The notes under the pieces: generated by a model
What the model saw: the letters and a program-made list of their open reading frames with translations, nothing else
The model's database searches: none
Told to the model about the DNA's origin: nothing
Position numbers and translations under genes: made by a program
Assembly (NCBI GenBank): GCA_036398215.1
Contig: DASWHK010000188.1
Location: 1 to 41,848 of the forward strand
Origin: DASWHK01 sp036398215
GTDB taxonomy: Bacteria > Acidobacteriota > UBA890
DNA: 41,848 bases
Direction of reading: 5' to 3'
Shown here: piece by piece, positions 15,073 to 23,057 of the stretch
How the letters are laid out: each line of letters starts with the position of its first letter
Position numbering within the stretch: position 1 is the stretch's first letter

Positions 15073-16709
15073 GGGGCAGCCGCCCCACCGACGCCGACGA
15101 CGCGGAACGGGTGTTCCGTTCGGACGCGGCCGCGGATCGTCGCTTCGGCGAGCTCTTCGCACTCGAACTCGTCGTCGAGCAGGGCCCGGGTGGCGGCGCC
15201 GATGACGACTTCGCCGGGTTGGGCGACGGTCGACTCCAGCCTGCTGGCAACGTTCACCACGTCACCGAGCACCGTGTAATCGCAACGGATCGCCGCACCG
15301 ATGTCGCCGGCGATGACCTTGCCCGAGTTGATGCCGAAGCGCATCCGCAGGGGGAACTCGATCTCTCGCTCTTCGTCGAGCCGCGCGATGGCGTCGCGCA
15401 TTCGCATGGCCGCCAGGACGGCGCGGCGGGCGTGGTCTTCCTGCTCGAACGGCGCCCCGAAAAAGGCCACCAGGCCGTCGCCGGTGAACTTGTCGAGGGT
15501 GCCGTTGAGCTCGAACACGATCTGGGTGAGCTCGTCGAAGATGCCGTTCAGCAACGCCGCCACCTCGGCGGGGGCCAGCGATTCGGCGATGCGCGTGAAC
15601 TTGTGAAGGTCGCAGAAGAGCACCGTGACTTCGCGCTCGCTCGTCAGCATGTGGCTATGCGTTGTCTCTTCTCTCGCCAGCATGCTATCGACCACATCGT
15701 GCGGCAGGTAGCGTTGCAATCGTTCGCGCCGCTTGCGCTCGCCCGTCACCAGCGCCCGCAGGCTCACCTGTTGGACGCCTATCGCGGCAATGATGCCCAG
15801 GGAGCTGAGCACCCGCAGGTCGTTCTGCTCGAAGGCTCCACCTTGGCGGCTGTCGAGATAAATGAGCCCGGTGCTCTCGCCGTGGCGGAAAAACGGCGCG
15901 CACATGACCGAGCCGACGTTTTCGCCTCGCAGGCTCGCGCCGTGCCGCCCCTGATCGCCGGTGGCGTCGGCCACCAGCACCGAGCTCTGTTGGGCCAGCA
16001 CTTCATCGGTCAGCGCCTCGCTGATCACCAGGCCGGCGTCCGGGTCGCCGAAATCGACGCGGGCGGCCCTCGGGACGAGCGTTCCCGTCTCCGGGCTGTG
16101 GAGCAGGATCGCCCCGCGCTCGGCCGGCACCGTGCTCATCGCGACCTCCAGCAGGCCGCGAAGCATGTCGTCGAGCGTGTCCGAGGTGACGATGCACTCG
16201 GTGGCGTCGCTGAGCAGATCCATGAGCCAGGTCGAGCCTCGGGGGCCGGGTTCCCCTCGCGATTCCTCGCCCGGCTTCGAATCGGGGCTCACCGCCTTGG
16301 CGGCGACGGGGTCGAAGTCCCCCATCCAGAACCTCGTCGTCCCCTTGCCCAGGCCGCTTCCTGCCGACGGCTTGACGACGACGCGCGTGTCACCGACCCA
16401 CGTTTCGCCGGCGGCGAGCAGCCGGTAGGTCAGATCGACGCTGCCGATCTTGATTCGATCGTTGTCCTGCAACGCCCGCGTCGTGATGCGCTGCCCGTTG
16501 ACGAAAACGCCGTTGAGGCTGGCCAGGTCGCTGACCTGCCAGACGCCGCCGGAGAGCTCCATCGCCGCGTGCCGGCGTGACACCGCGGTGGCCGTCAGCA
16601 CCACGTCGCAGTCGGCGCCCCGGCCCAGCACGACGCGGTTGCGGGAGAGCTTCTTCTCGATCGGCCCCTGTCCGAGGTCGTAGACCAGCGAACAAGTCGC
16701 GTGGCTCAT
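15051..16709 (-). CDS. FHA-GAF-class III adenylyl cyclase
   Basis: A 552-residue signalling enzyme. An FHA domain (about 1-95) carries VLGRGADCDV, VSRRHA and LNGVFVNG, all key phospho-Thr binding positions. A GAF domain spans about 165-320. The class III cyclase domain (about 350-530) has both metal Asp residues (FCDLHKF and KFTGDGLVAFFG) and the transition-state Asn/Arg pair in NVASRLE. Lys before FTGD and Asp in CDYTVLGD are the residues that select ATP, so cAMP is the predicted product. It is the last gene of the ten-gene operon, overlapping the flavoprotein gene by ATGA, and is convergent with kdpE. No membrane segment is seen, so it is cytoplasmic. Confidence 0.93.
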   Translation of the reverse strand: MSHATCSLVYDLGQGPIEKKLSRNRVVLGRGADCDVVLTATAVSRRHAAMELSGGVWQVSDLASLNGVFVNGQRITTRALQDNDRIKIGSVDLTYRLLAAGETWVGDTRVVVKPSAGSGLGKGTTRFWMGDFDPVAAKAVSPDSKPGEESRGEPGPRGSTWLMDLLSDATECIVTSDTLDDMLRGLLEVAMSTVPAERGAILLHSPETGTLVPRAARVDFGDPDAGLVISEALTDEVLAQQSSVLVADATGDQGRHGASLRGENVGSVMCAPFFRHGESTGLIYLDSRQGGAFEQNDLRVLSSLGIIAAIGVQQVSLRALVTGERKRRERLQRYLPHDVVDSMLAREETTHSHMLTSEREVTVLFCDLHKFTRIAESLAPAEVAALLNGIFDELTQIVFELNGTLDKFTGDGLVAFFGAPFEQEDHARRAVLAAMRMRDAIARLDEEREIEFPLRMRFGINSGKVIAGDIGAAIRCDYTVLGDVVNVASRLESTVAQPGEVVIGAATRALLDDEFECEELAEATIRGRVRTEHPFRVVGVGGAAAPHSSTTR

Positions 16710-19057
16710 TCTTCGAGGACGGTCACCGTTACGGGACCGCTGGGGCGCGCCATGCAGGCGAGCCGGTGGCTGCCCGGCTCCAGCGAGCAGATGTCTTCGA
16801 GGGCGTCGCGCTCTTCGGCGCTCATCTCGTTCAAGTTCTCCGCCCCCTCCTCGATGCGAATCGGATCGCTGCCGCAGACACCGGCGTGGCATTCGGCGAC
16901 GATCTCGACACCGTTGGCCTCGGCGATCTCGCAGATCGTCTGCCCGGCCTGAAACGGGCAGGTAGCGTCGCGGCCCGCAAAGGTGACCCCGGGGCCGGCG
17001 TCGACCTCGAGCCGGGGCGCCACCATGACAGAGCTCTGCGACGACTCGAAAGCGGCGGCCCGATCGGCGTCGACCCGAACCTCCTCGGCGACGGTCTCCT
17101 CGGCCCTCGGCATGAGCAGCAAACGTTGCTGGCCGACGAGGAACTGACTGCCGAGCTCGAGCCGAACCAGCTCCGCGACGCGGATGTACGTGCCGCCGGT
17201 GCTGCGCAGGTCGCGCACCGTGAGCTTGCCGTCGCGCGCCGTCGCTGAAAGGTGCCGCCGCGACAGCGTCATATCAGCCTCGTCGAGGTTGACGTCGGGC
17301 GCCTTGCGGCCGAGGACGATCGTCGCCTCGCCCACCGGATAGCGGCCCACCTCTTTCCCCGCCCTGTTGAAATGCACCAGCTCCCTGCCGGCGCCGTTGC
17401 CACCACAGACCAGCCACTGTTGCCCGATCCGGAGGATCGTGCCGGCCTCGAGAGCCACGGGCTTGTCGTCGGCAAGCTGCAAGAAGACGCCGCCCGAGCC
17501 GCCCTCGTCGCGCAGGTAGAATCCGTCCCGGCCGTGCGAGATCGAAGCGTGGCGTGATGACAGCGCCGTGTCCTCGGGGAAGCTCACGTCGCAACCGCTG
17601 CGGCCGATCGTGGTGACCGCGTTCGCCGCCACCGGAAACTCGTCGGCTTCGACGCCCGTGGGCAGGATCCGAACGAGCGTTGCAGCGGCCTGTGGTGCCT
17701 TGCCGGCGCCCGGGGAAGGCTGCACCAACGTGGCGGAGGCCGCCGCCTCTTGGCGGCCCGCAGCCCCCGCGTCCGCCGCGGCCTCCTCGACATCGTGCGG
17801 TGGATCGTCGGCGAACTCGAGCTGCACACGGATCTCGCTCTTCCCCGCCAGCCGTTGCGCGATCACCTCGGTCACGAACACGCCGTCACGCAGCGCCGCC
17901 TTGATGTTGCCGCGCCGCTTGGCCTCCTTGAACCCGGCCGGGTCCGACCTGAAGTCGTCGGTCTCCAGGTAGACGGGGCTGAGCATGTCGCCGGCGAGAT
18001 AGACGTGGGGAAGCTGCGATTCGAGCAGCGGGCTGACGGTAATTCGCTTCTTGTTGGTCTTGCCGCCCGTCATCATCCTGATGCCGAAGCCGTCGAGCAG
18101 CTTCTCGGGAACCTCGCTGCCGATGCAGGCGATGCAGTCAAGCTTGCCGAACTCCAGCAACCGGCTCTCCATCGGCTTGCCGTCGGCGCCGAGCTCCGCC
18201 GAGCGGATCTGCAGGATATCGACCCCACCCTCGCCCTCGACCACCGCTTCCGGGTTGCTCTTCGGCAGGTAGCGGATGTTGCCGTTGCCCATGTAGGCAT
18301 CGAAGAAAACGTCGGCGAGGGCCTTCGAAACCTTGGGCATCCGGTCGCCGCGGTAGGACCAGCAGACCGGCGTCTCATCGCCGGCGGCGACCTTGGCGTT
18401 GGAGATCTCGATCACCGCCTCGGCGGCCGAGGTGCCGCCGCCGATCACGCAAACAGGGCGTCCCAGGTACATTCCGGCGTCGGCCATGCGGAACGCGAGG
18501 CCTTCGACGTTACCCGGTATGTCGAGCCGGCGCGGCACGCCGCGACCGACGCCGATGACGACGTGCCTGGCGCGGATGAGCTCCTCCTGTTTGACGTTGT
18601 GGTTCCAGCAGCGAGCCGTCCAGACCCCGTCGTCGGCGTGCTCGAGACCGACCAGCTCGATACCTACCCTGGCCGGAACCGAGTGGTCGGCGTAAAAGCG
18701 CCGCCAGGTGAGAAACAGGTCGTCCTTGTCGAGCGGCGGGAAATGCAACTTCCCGACAAGCTCGTCGCCGAGCGGAAACTTCATCCCGTCGCCGCCGCCG
18801 TAGCTCGGGTAGATGAGCTTGTCCTTGGCGTAGTCGCGGATGCGCGCCATGAGGTCGTCGTAGTCGATTACAAGCGCCGAGATCCCCAGCTCCTTGGCGC
18901 GGAAACCGGCGGCCGTGCCGGCCGGGCCGCCACCGACGACCAGCATGTCGAGGACGTCGGGCAGCTCCACCGGTTCGGCGAGGACGACGGTGCCGTCGTC
19001 CATGATCCGGGGAGAGGCATCGGGCTCGCCGCGCTGACCGTTGTCCTTCGCCATCAT
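16706..19057 (-). CDS. FAD/NAD(P)-dependent oxidoreductase fused to two FHA domains and a ferredoxin-like domain
   Basis: A 783-residue fusion. Residues about 30-420 form a flavoprotein with FAD motif VVGGGPAGTAAG and NAD(P) motif VIGGGTSAAEA, resembling thioredoxin-reductase/YpdA-like enzymes. Two FHA domains follow (about 475-565 and 575-650); both keep S-[SR]-R-H but replace the second conserved Asn by Gly. The C-terminal 100 residues resemble a [2Fe-2S] ferredoxin: AECHAGVCGSDP gives C-x4-C-x2-D, so the third usual Cys is Asp, with later Cys in LEDIC and HRLACMA. It probably passes electrons from NAD(P)H to the redox operon partners; substrate unknown. No signal peptide, hence cytoplasmic. 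Start ATG 19057 or 19054, a few bases after the preceding stop. Confidence 0.85.
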   Translation of the reverse strand: MMAKDNGQRGEPDASPRIMDDGTVVLAEPVELPDVLDMLVVGGGPAGTAAGFRAKELGISALVIDYDDLMARIRDYAKDKLIYPSYGGGDGMKFPLGDELVGKLHFPPLDKDDLFLTWRRFYADHSVPARVGIELVGLEHADDGVWTARCWNHNVKQEELIRARHVVIGVGRGVPRRLDIPGNVEGLAFRMADAGMYLGRPVCVIGGGTSAAEAVIEISNAKVAAGDETPVCWSYRGDRMPKVSKALADVFFDAYMGNGNIRYLPKSNPEAVVEGEGGVDILQIRSAELGADGKPMESRLLEFGKLDCIACIGSEVPEKLLDGFGIRMMTGGKTNKKRITVSPLLESQLPHVYLAGDMLSPVYLETDDFRSDPAGFKEAKRRGNIKAALRDGVFVTEVIAQRLAGKSEIRVQLEFADDPPHDVEEAAADAGAAGRQEAAASATLVQPSPGAGKAPQAAATLVRILPTGVEADEFPVAANAVTTIGRSGCDVSFPEDTALSSRHASISHGRDGFYLRDEGGSGGVFLQLADDKPVALEAGTILRIGQQWLVCGGNGAGRELVHFNRAGKEVGRYPVGEATIVLGRKAPDVNLDEADMTLSRRHLSATARDGKLTVRDLRSTGGTYIRVAELVRLELGSQFLVGQQRLLLMPRAEETVAEEVRVDADRAAAFESSQSSVMVAPRLEVDAGPGVTFAGRDATCPFQAGQTICEIAEANGVEIVAECHAGVCGSDPIRIEEGAENLNEMSAEERDALEDICSLEPGSHRLACMARPSGPVTVTVLEE

Positions 19058-19061
19058 CCGC

Positions 19062-22000
19062 TCAGTGAGGAAGCCAGGAGCCGGCCCACCTGCGCAGCGT
19101 CGCCGCCCAGGACTCGGACGACTCGGAGGAGCCTGCCTCGCCCGAGAGGCCACTCGTGGCCGGCGGAGCGGGCGGCATGTCGTCGACCGTCCATACCTCG
19201 CCGTCCCTCAAGAACAGACGCTGCATTTCCTCGAGGTTGAAGGGGCGCCCGCCGCGGCGGCCGAAGACCGCGACCTGGTTGCCGGTCTCGTCGACGGCGC
19301 GATCGCGGTCGAGCCCCCTGGAGATCGACAGCGCCGGCTCGTGGGTGTGGAAGCTGGCGATCAGCTCGGGCGTCGGCCGCGGCGAGAAGCCGAAGGCGCC
19401 CTCGGTACGATTGGCCGAAACGAGCTGCACCACCCGCAGGCCGTTGTGGCCGTCGGCGATGTAGGCGAAGACACTGGCGTTGGTCATGCCTACCTTGACG
19501 TCGTTGGCATCGTCGATGGCGCGGCCGGCGTTGAACACCTGGTCGATGAAGGGCGCCTCGGGGCGCTCGACGTCGACGATGACGAGCCCCTGCGCTCCGC
19601 CGGCGATGTAGGCGTAGGTACGGGCAACGTAGATGCCGCGCGCGTCATCGAGCTCGACCGTGGCGCCCTCGATGAAGCGCGGCGCCGTAGGATCCGTCAC
19701 CTCGACGATCTTCAAGCCGTCGTCATCGGTGATGAACGCATAGCGGAACTGGATCTCGATGGCCCGCGGGTCACGCAGCTGCGGCGCGCCGACCTCGCCG
19801 ACGATGCTGGGATTGAGCGGGTCGTCGATGTCGACCACGACGAGGCCGCGGTCGCAAAGCACGTAGGCGTAGTGGCCGGCGATGGTGAGGCTCACGGCGC
19901 CGTCGAGCGCGCCGTTCGGGTTGAAGGCGGCGGCCCGCTCGAGGAAGTTGTTGGCCGGGTTGCCGTCGAGCAGCGTCATCGCCGTCGACACGACCAGCCC
20001 CTCCTCACGATCCGAGATGTAGATGTACCTGTACATCGGGTGAATCGACTGCTCTTCGTTGACCGGCAGCTGCAGGCGGTTGGCGTCGACCAGCATCGTC
20101 GAGGGCGACGCCACCGCGGTCGCGAAGCGCGTGCCCACGTTGGTGCTCTGGCCGAGGGGAGAGAAGGGCGCCGAAACGATCTTCTCCGAGAAGCCCTTCT
20201 GGTTGAGCTGGGCGATGTCGAAGGCTTTGAAGCCGCCTTCGCCGTCGGCGATGTAGAGGTACTCGCCGCGGTGCTGCACGTCCAGGGCGTTGCTGGAGCC
20301 GTGATGAACGCCGAGGGTCAGCTCGCGATCGTTGGCGGCGTGCTCGGCATAGGCCTCCGGGTAGGCAATGCGATGGAGGTCCGAGCCGATGACCGCCTGC
20401 GGCTCGTCGAGCTCGGTGACCGCAACCGCTTCGACTCCGCCCTCGCCGGTGCCGACGAAGACGAAGCGGCCGAAGAAGTTGGTCATGCTGGTGCCGAGCG
20501 TCAGGAGCTGCGCCATGATGGCGTTGTTGTCGCCGGCCTCGGATACGTGGCAGTCGCTGCAGTACTTGGTCTCGGTCTTACGCACCGTGTGCGGCACGTG
20601 GGTGTTGAAGGCCTGGCCGGCGTAGCCCTCGGCGGAGACGGTCTGCTGCTGGAAGTAGACCCAGTTGCGGTTGGCGTCCTGTGAGCTGACCACCAAGGCG
20701 CTCGACGAGCGCACCGGCGAGACGGTGTTGCCGATGACGCTGCCGTCGATGCCAAGCATGAAGATGTCGTCGCGCAGGACCTGGTAGTTGTACTGCGTCC
20801 AATTGCGCGTCGTCTCCGCCTCGTAGTGCAGCATCGGCTTCTTCTCGTTGGCGCGCTGCGCCAGGTGACAGCCGAAGCAGCTGGTGATCCACGACGAATG
20901 GCAGCTCTGGCAGGTCATCTGCGTACCGGCGTGCGCCAGCACGTCCGCCGGAGCTCCCGCCTCACCCCAGGTGACGCCGTCCTTCTGGATCGAGTGCGCC
21001 AGCGCGGCGCGCTCGTTGTCGCCGTCGAGCGAGTCGAGAAGCTGCGGGATCGTCCAGCGGCGCGTGTTGTCCATGGTCGAGACCTGGGTGAGCTGATTGC
21101 CGCGGCGCTGGAACCTGCCGGTGTACTCCTGCGTCAGGTCCGTGCCGCCGGGAGGCGCCCCCGGACCGCTGGTCACCAGCGTGGCGCGCTCGCTGACCGT
21201 GCCGTGGCAATCGCGGCAGGCGATCTCGATCATGTTGCGCGGCTCGCCGTAGAGGTTGCCGTCGCCGTGCGAATCGCGCTTGAAGTGGCAATCGACGCAG
21301 TGCATGCCGCGCTCGAGATGAATGTCTTTCAGATGGACCGGAGCGCCGGGCGGCGGCGTCGCCGGCTGGGCGCCCGCGGTGGAGTACTGCACGGCCTCCC
21401 AGAGCTGCTGCGGGGTGGCGTCGCTCACGACGCTGCCCTGCGCGTCGAGCAGGTTGCCCTTGCGGTCGCGCTTGAAGACGGCGCGGTACATCCAGCCATG
21501 TCCGTGGAAGTCGGCGAAGACCGTCCTGTCGAGCGCGCTGTTGAACTCCTCGGTGCCGGTGCGCTTCAGGAACTCGGGGTCCGACCACAGGCCCCTTACG
21601 GCGCTGCCTTCGGGATTGCGCAGCTCGATCTCGCGGATCTCCTCGCCGCTGCGCCGGCTCGTCTCCACCGGGTACATCCGCTCGCCGTCGGTCTCGTTGT
21701 CCCACCAGGTCAGTCCCTGGTAGGCGACCGCCATGTTCGTCCCCGGGTGGACGTGGCAGGTGATGCACTGGCTGGTCGGAATCGCCGCCGTGAGGACGTG
21801 GTTGACCGGGTGGCCCGACTCGTCGCCCGGGATCATCGGGTCCGAGGTGCGCGACGTGCCCTCGTTGGTGAAGGCATAGGCCGCCTCGGAGTGCACGGTG
21901 GAGCGATCGTTCGCATACACGACGTGGCACGACGAGCAGCCGCCCGATCGATAGTCGCCGGGCTGCTCGTTGGTACCCATGAAGTTGAGCGTCGGGTCGA

Positions 22001-23003
22001 CCAGGCGCGTCTTCTGGGCGCCGATGACGATCGGGTCGGTGCGGTTCAGCGTTCCGAAGCCGCGGTTGCTGAGGCGGCTCTTCGGGCGCCCGGGCTCCTC
22101 GTCGATCGAGGGATTGCCCACCTCGGCCGGCCGGAAGCCGCCGCGCTCGAAGATCCGGAAGACGTTGCCCGGCTGCGTCACCTCCCAACGGGGCAGCGGC
22201 AGCAGCAGGGGCAAGATGCCGCGATCCCGCGTTTCTTCCGGCGTCGGCTCCGGGTTGTTGTACACGGTCGCAGCCTGGCCGTCGGGCATGTACTGCTCGC
22301 CGAACAACGGGTTCTTCAACGGAAACGAGCCGTTGTTGTAGAGGGCCGCGCCGTACAGCATGGCGCCGTTGCGCATCATGCTCTTCTGAACGGCGTAGGT
22401 TTCCTGCCGGTGGCAGCTGGCGCAGGTCTGGTCGACGACGCGCAGGTCGCCGGGATTCACGAAGCGGATGAACTCGGCGCTCTCCTGCAGCGTCGCCGCG
22501 TAGGAGAGCTCCGGGTTGGCCGACGAGGTCCAGATGTCGAGCAACGGCTGGACATGGGCCCGCTGCTTGGCGCCTTCGAAAGGCTGGCTGCCCGGCGCGT
22601 CGCCCGCAGAGCGGAAGACCGAAGCATCGCCGCCGTGGCAGTCGGTACAACCGATGCTGACGGCCGGGCTCACGTGCATGCTGGTCCTGTCGCTGCCCTC
22701 GTACAGGTGACAGGACATGCAGCCGCCGCTCTTCGCCGCCACCTCCTCGGCCGACTGCAGGTTGAGCTCGGCCTCCGCGGCCGCGCCGCCGCTGCCGCCG
22801 CCGTGAACCGGGCCGGCCGCCCCCGCGACGCCGCCCGGCGTGCCGCTCGGCAGCGGGCCGGCCATGGATGGCGCCGGGCCGCCGAGCGACAGCGGCACCA
22901 GAAGAGCACCCGCCAGCAGGAGTACGCTCGTGCTGACGCCCAGAGCCAGAAGGAAGCTCCTGCGGTCGGGTCTGTTTGCAGCGGTCAGCGTCGTCGTCGT
23001 CAT
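19062..23003 (-). CDS. Ten-heme cytochrome c with C-terminal LVIVD-type beta-propeller
   Basis: A 1,313-residue exported protein. A basic N-terminus with RRSFLLALG (Tat-like) precedes one hydrophobic helix (about 15-40) that may be cleaved or serve as anchor. Ten CxxCH motifs follow between about residues 95 and 818: CMSCH, CTDCH, CASCH, CSSCH, CITCH, CVDCH, CRDCH, CQSCH, CFGCH and CSDCH. From about 850 to 1,240 come repeated blocks of the form G-L-x-[IV]-V-[DE]-[VI], as in LVIVD propeller repeats, often found on extracytoplasmic proteins. Heme attachment means the protein works outside the cytoplasmic membrane. It follows the beta-barrel gene by 54 bases, suggesting it pairs with that barrel. 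I do not recognise a named family for the whole. Confidence 0.9.
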   Translation of the reverse strand: MTTTTLTAANRPDRRSFLLALGVSTSVLLLAGALLVPLSLGGPAPSMAGPLPSGTPGGVAGAAGPVHGGGSGGAAAEAELNLQSAEEVAAKSGGCMSCHLYEGSDRTSMHVSPAVSIGCTDCHGGDASVFRSAGDAPGSQPFEGAKQRAHVQPLLDIWTSSANPELSYAATLQESAEFIRFVNPGDLRVVDQTCASCHRQETYAVQKSMMRNGAMLYGAALYNNGSFPLKNPLFGEQYMPDGQAATVYNNPEPTPEETRDRGILPLLLPLPRWEVTQPGNVFRIFERGGFRPAEVGNPSIDEEPGRPKSRLSNRGFGTLNRTDPIVIGAQKTRLVDPTLNFMGTNEQPGDYRSGGCSSCHVVYANDRSTVHSEAAYAFTNEGTSRTSDPMIPGDESGHPVNHVLTAAIPTSQCITCHVHPGTNMAVAYQGLTWWDNETDGERMYPVETSRRSGEEIREIELRNPEGSAVRGLWSDPEFLKRTGTEEFNSALDRTVFADFHGHGWMYRAVFKRDRKGNLLDAQGSVVSDATPQQLWEAVQYSTAGAQPATPPPGAPVHLKDIHLERGMHCVDCHFKRDSHGDGNLYGEPRNMIEIACRDCHGTVSERATLVTSGPGAPPGGTDLTQEYTGRFQRRGNQLTQVSTMDNTRRWTIPQLLDSLDGDNERAALAHSIQKDGVTWGEAGAPADVLAHAGTQMTCQSCHSSWITSCFGCHLAQRANEKKPMLHYEAETTRNWTQYNYQVLRDDIFMLGIDGSVIGNTVSPVRSSSALVVSSQDANRNWVYFQQQTVSAEGYAGQAFNTHVPHTVRKTETKYCSDCHVSEAGDNNAIMAQLLTLGTSMTNFFGRFVFVGTGEGGVEAVAVTELDEPQAVIGSDLHRIAYPEAYAEHAANDRELTLGVHHGSSNALDVQHRGEYLYIADGEGGFKAFDIAQLNQKGFSEKIVSAPFSPLGQSTNVGTRFATAVASPSTMLVDANRLQLPVNEEQSIHPMYRYIYISDREEGLVVSTAMTLLDGNPANNFLERAAAFNPNGALDGAVSLTIAGHYAYVLCDRGLVVVDIDDPLNPSIVGEVGAPQLRDPRAIEIQFRYAFITDDDGLKIVEVTDPTAPRFIEGATVELDDARGIYVARTYAYIAGGAQGLVIVDVERPEAPFIDQVFNAGRAIDDANDVKVGMTNASVFAYIADGHNGLRVVQLVSANRTEGAFGFSPRPTPELIASFHTHEPALSISRGLDRDRAVDETGNQVAVFGRRGGRPFNLEEMQRLFLRDGEVWTVDDMPPAPPATSGLSGEAGSSESSESWAATLRRWAGSWLPH

Positions 23004-23057
23004 CGCTCGTTGCCCCGTGGGCCGCCGGTCATACGTTCGCTCATCGCCGAAGTCCTG

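Noticed and set aside
17750..20684. Long plus-strand open frames opposite the flavoprotein and the propeller part of the cytochrome
   Set aside because: Shadow frames caused by GC bias; no start signal or recognisable domain.
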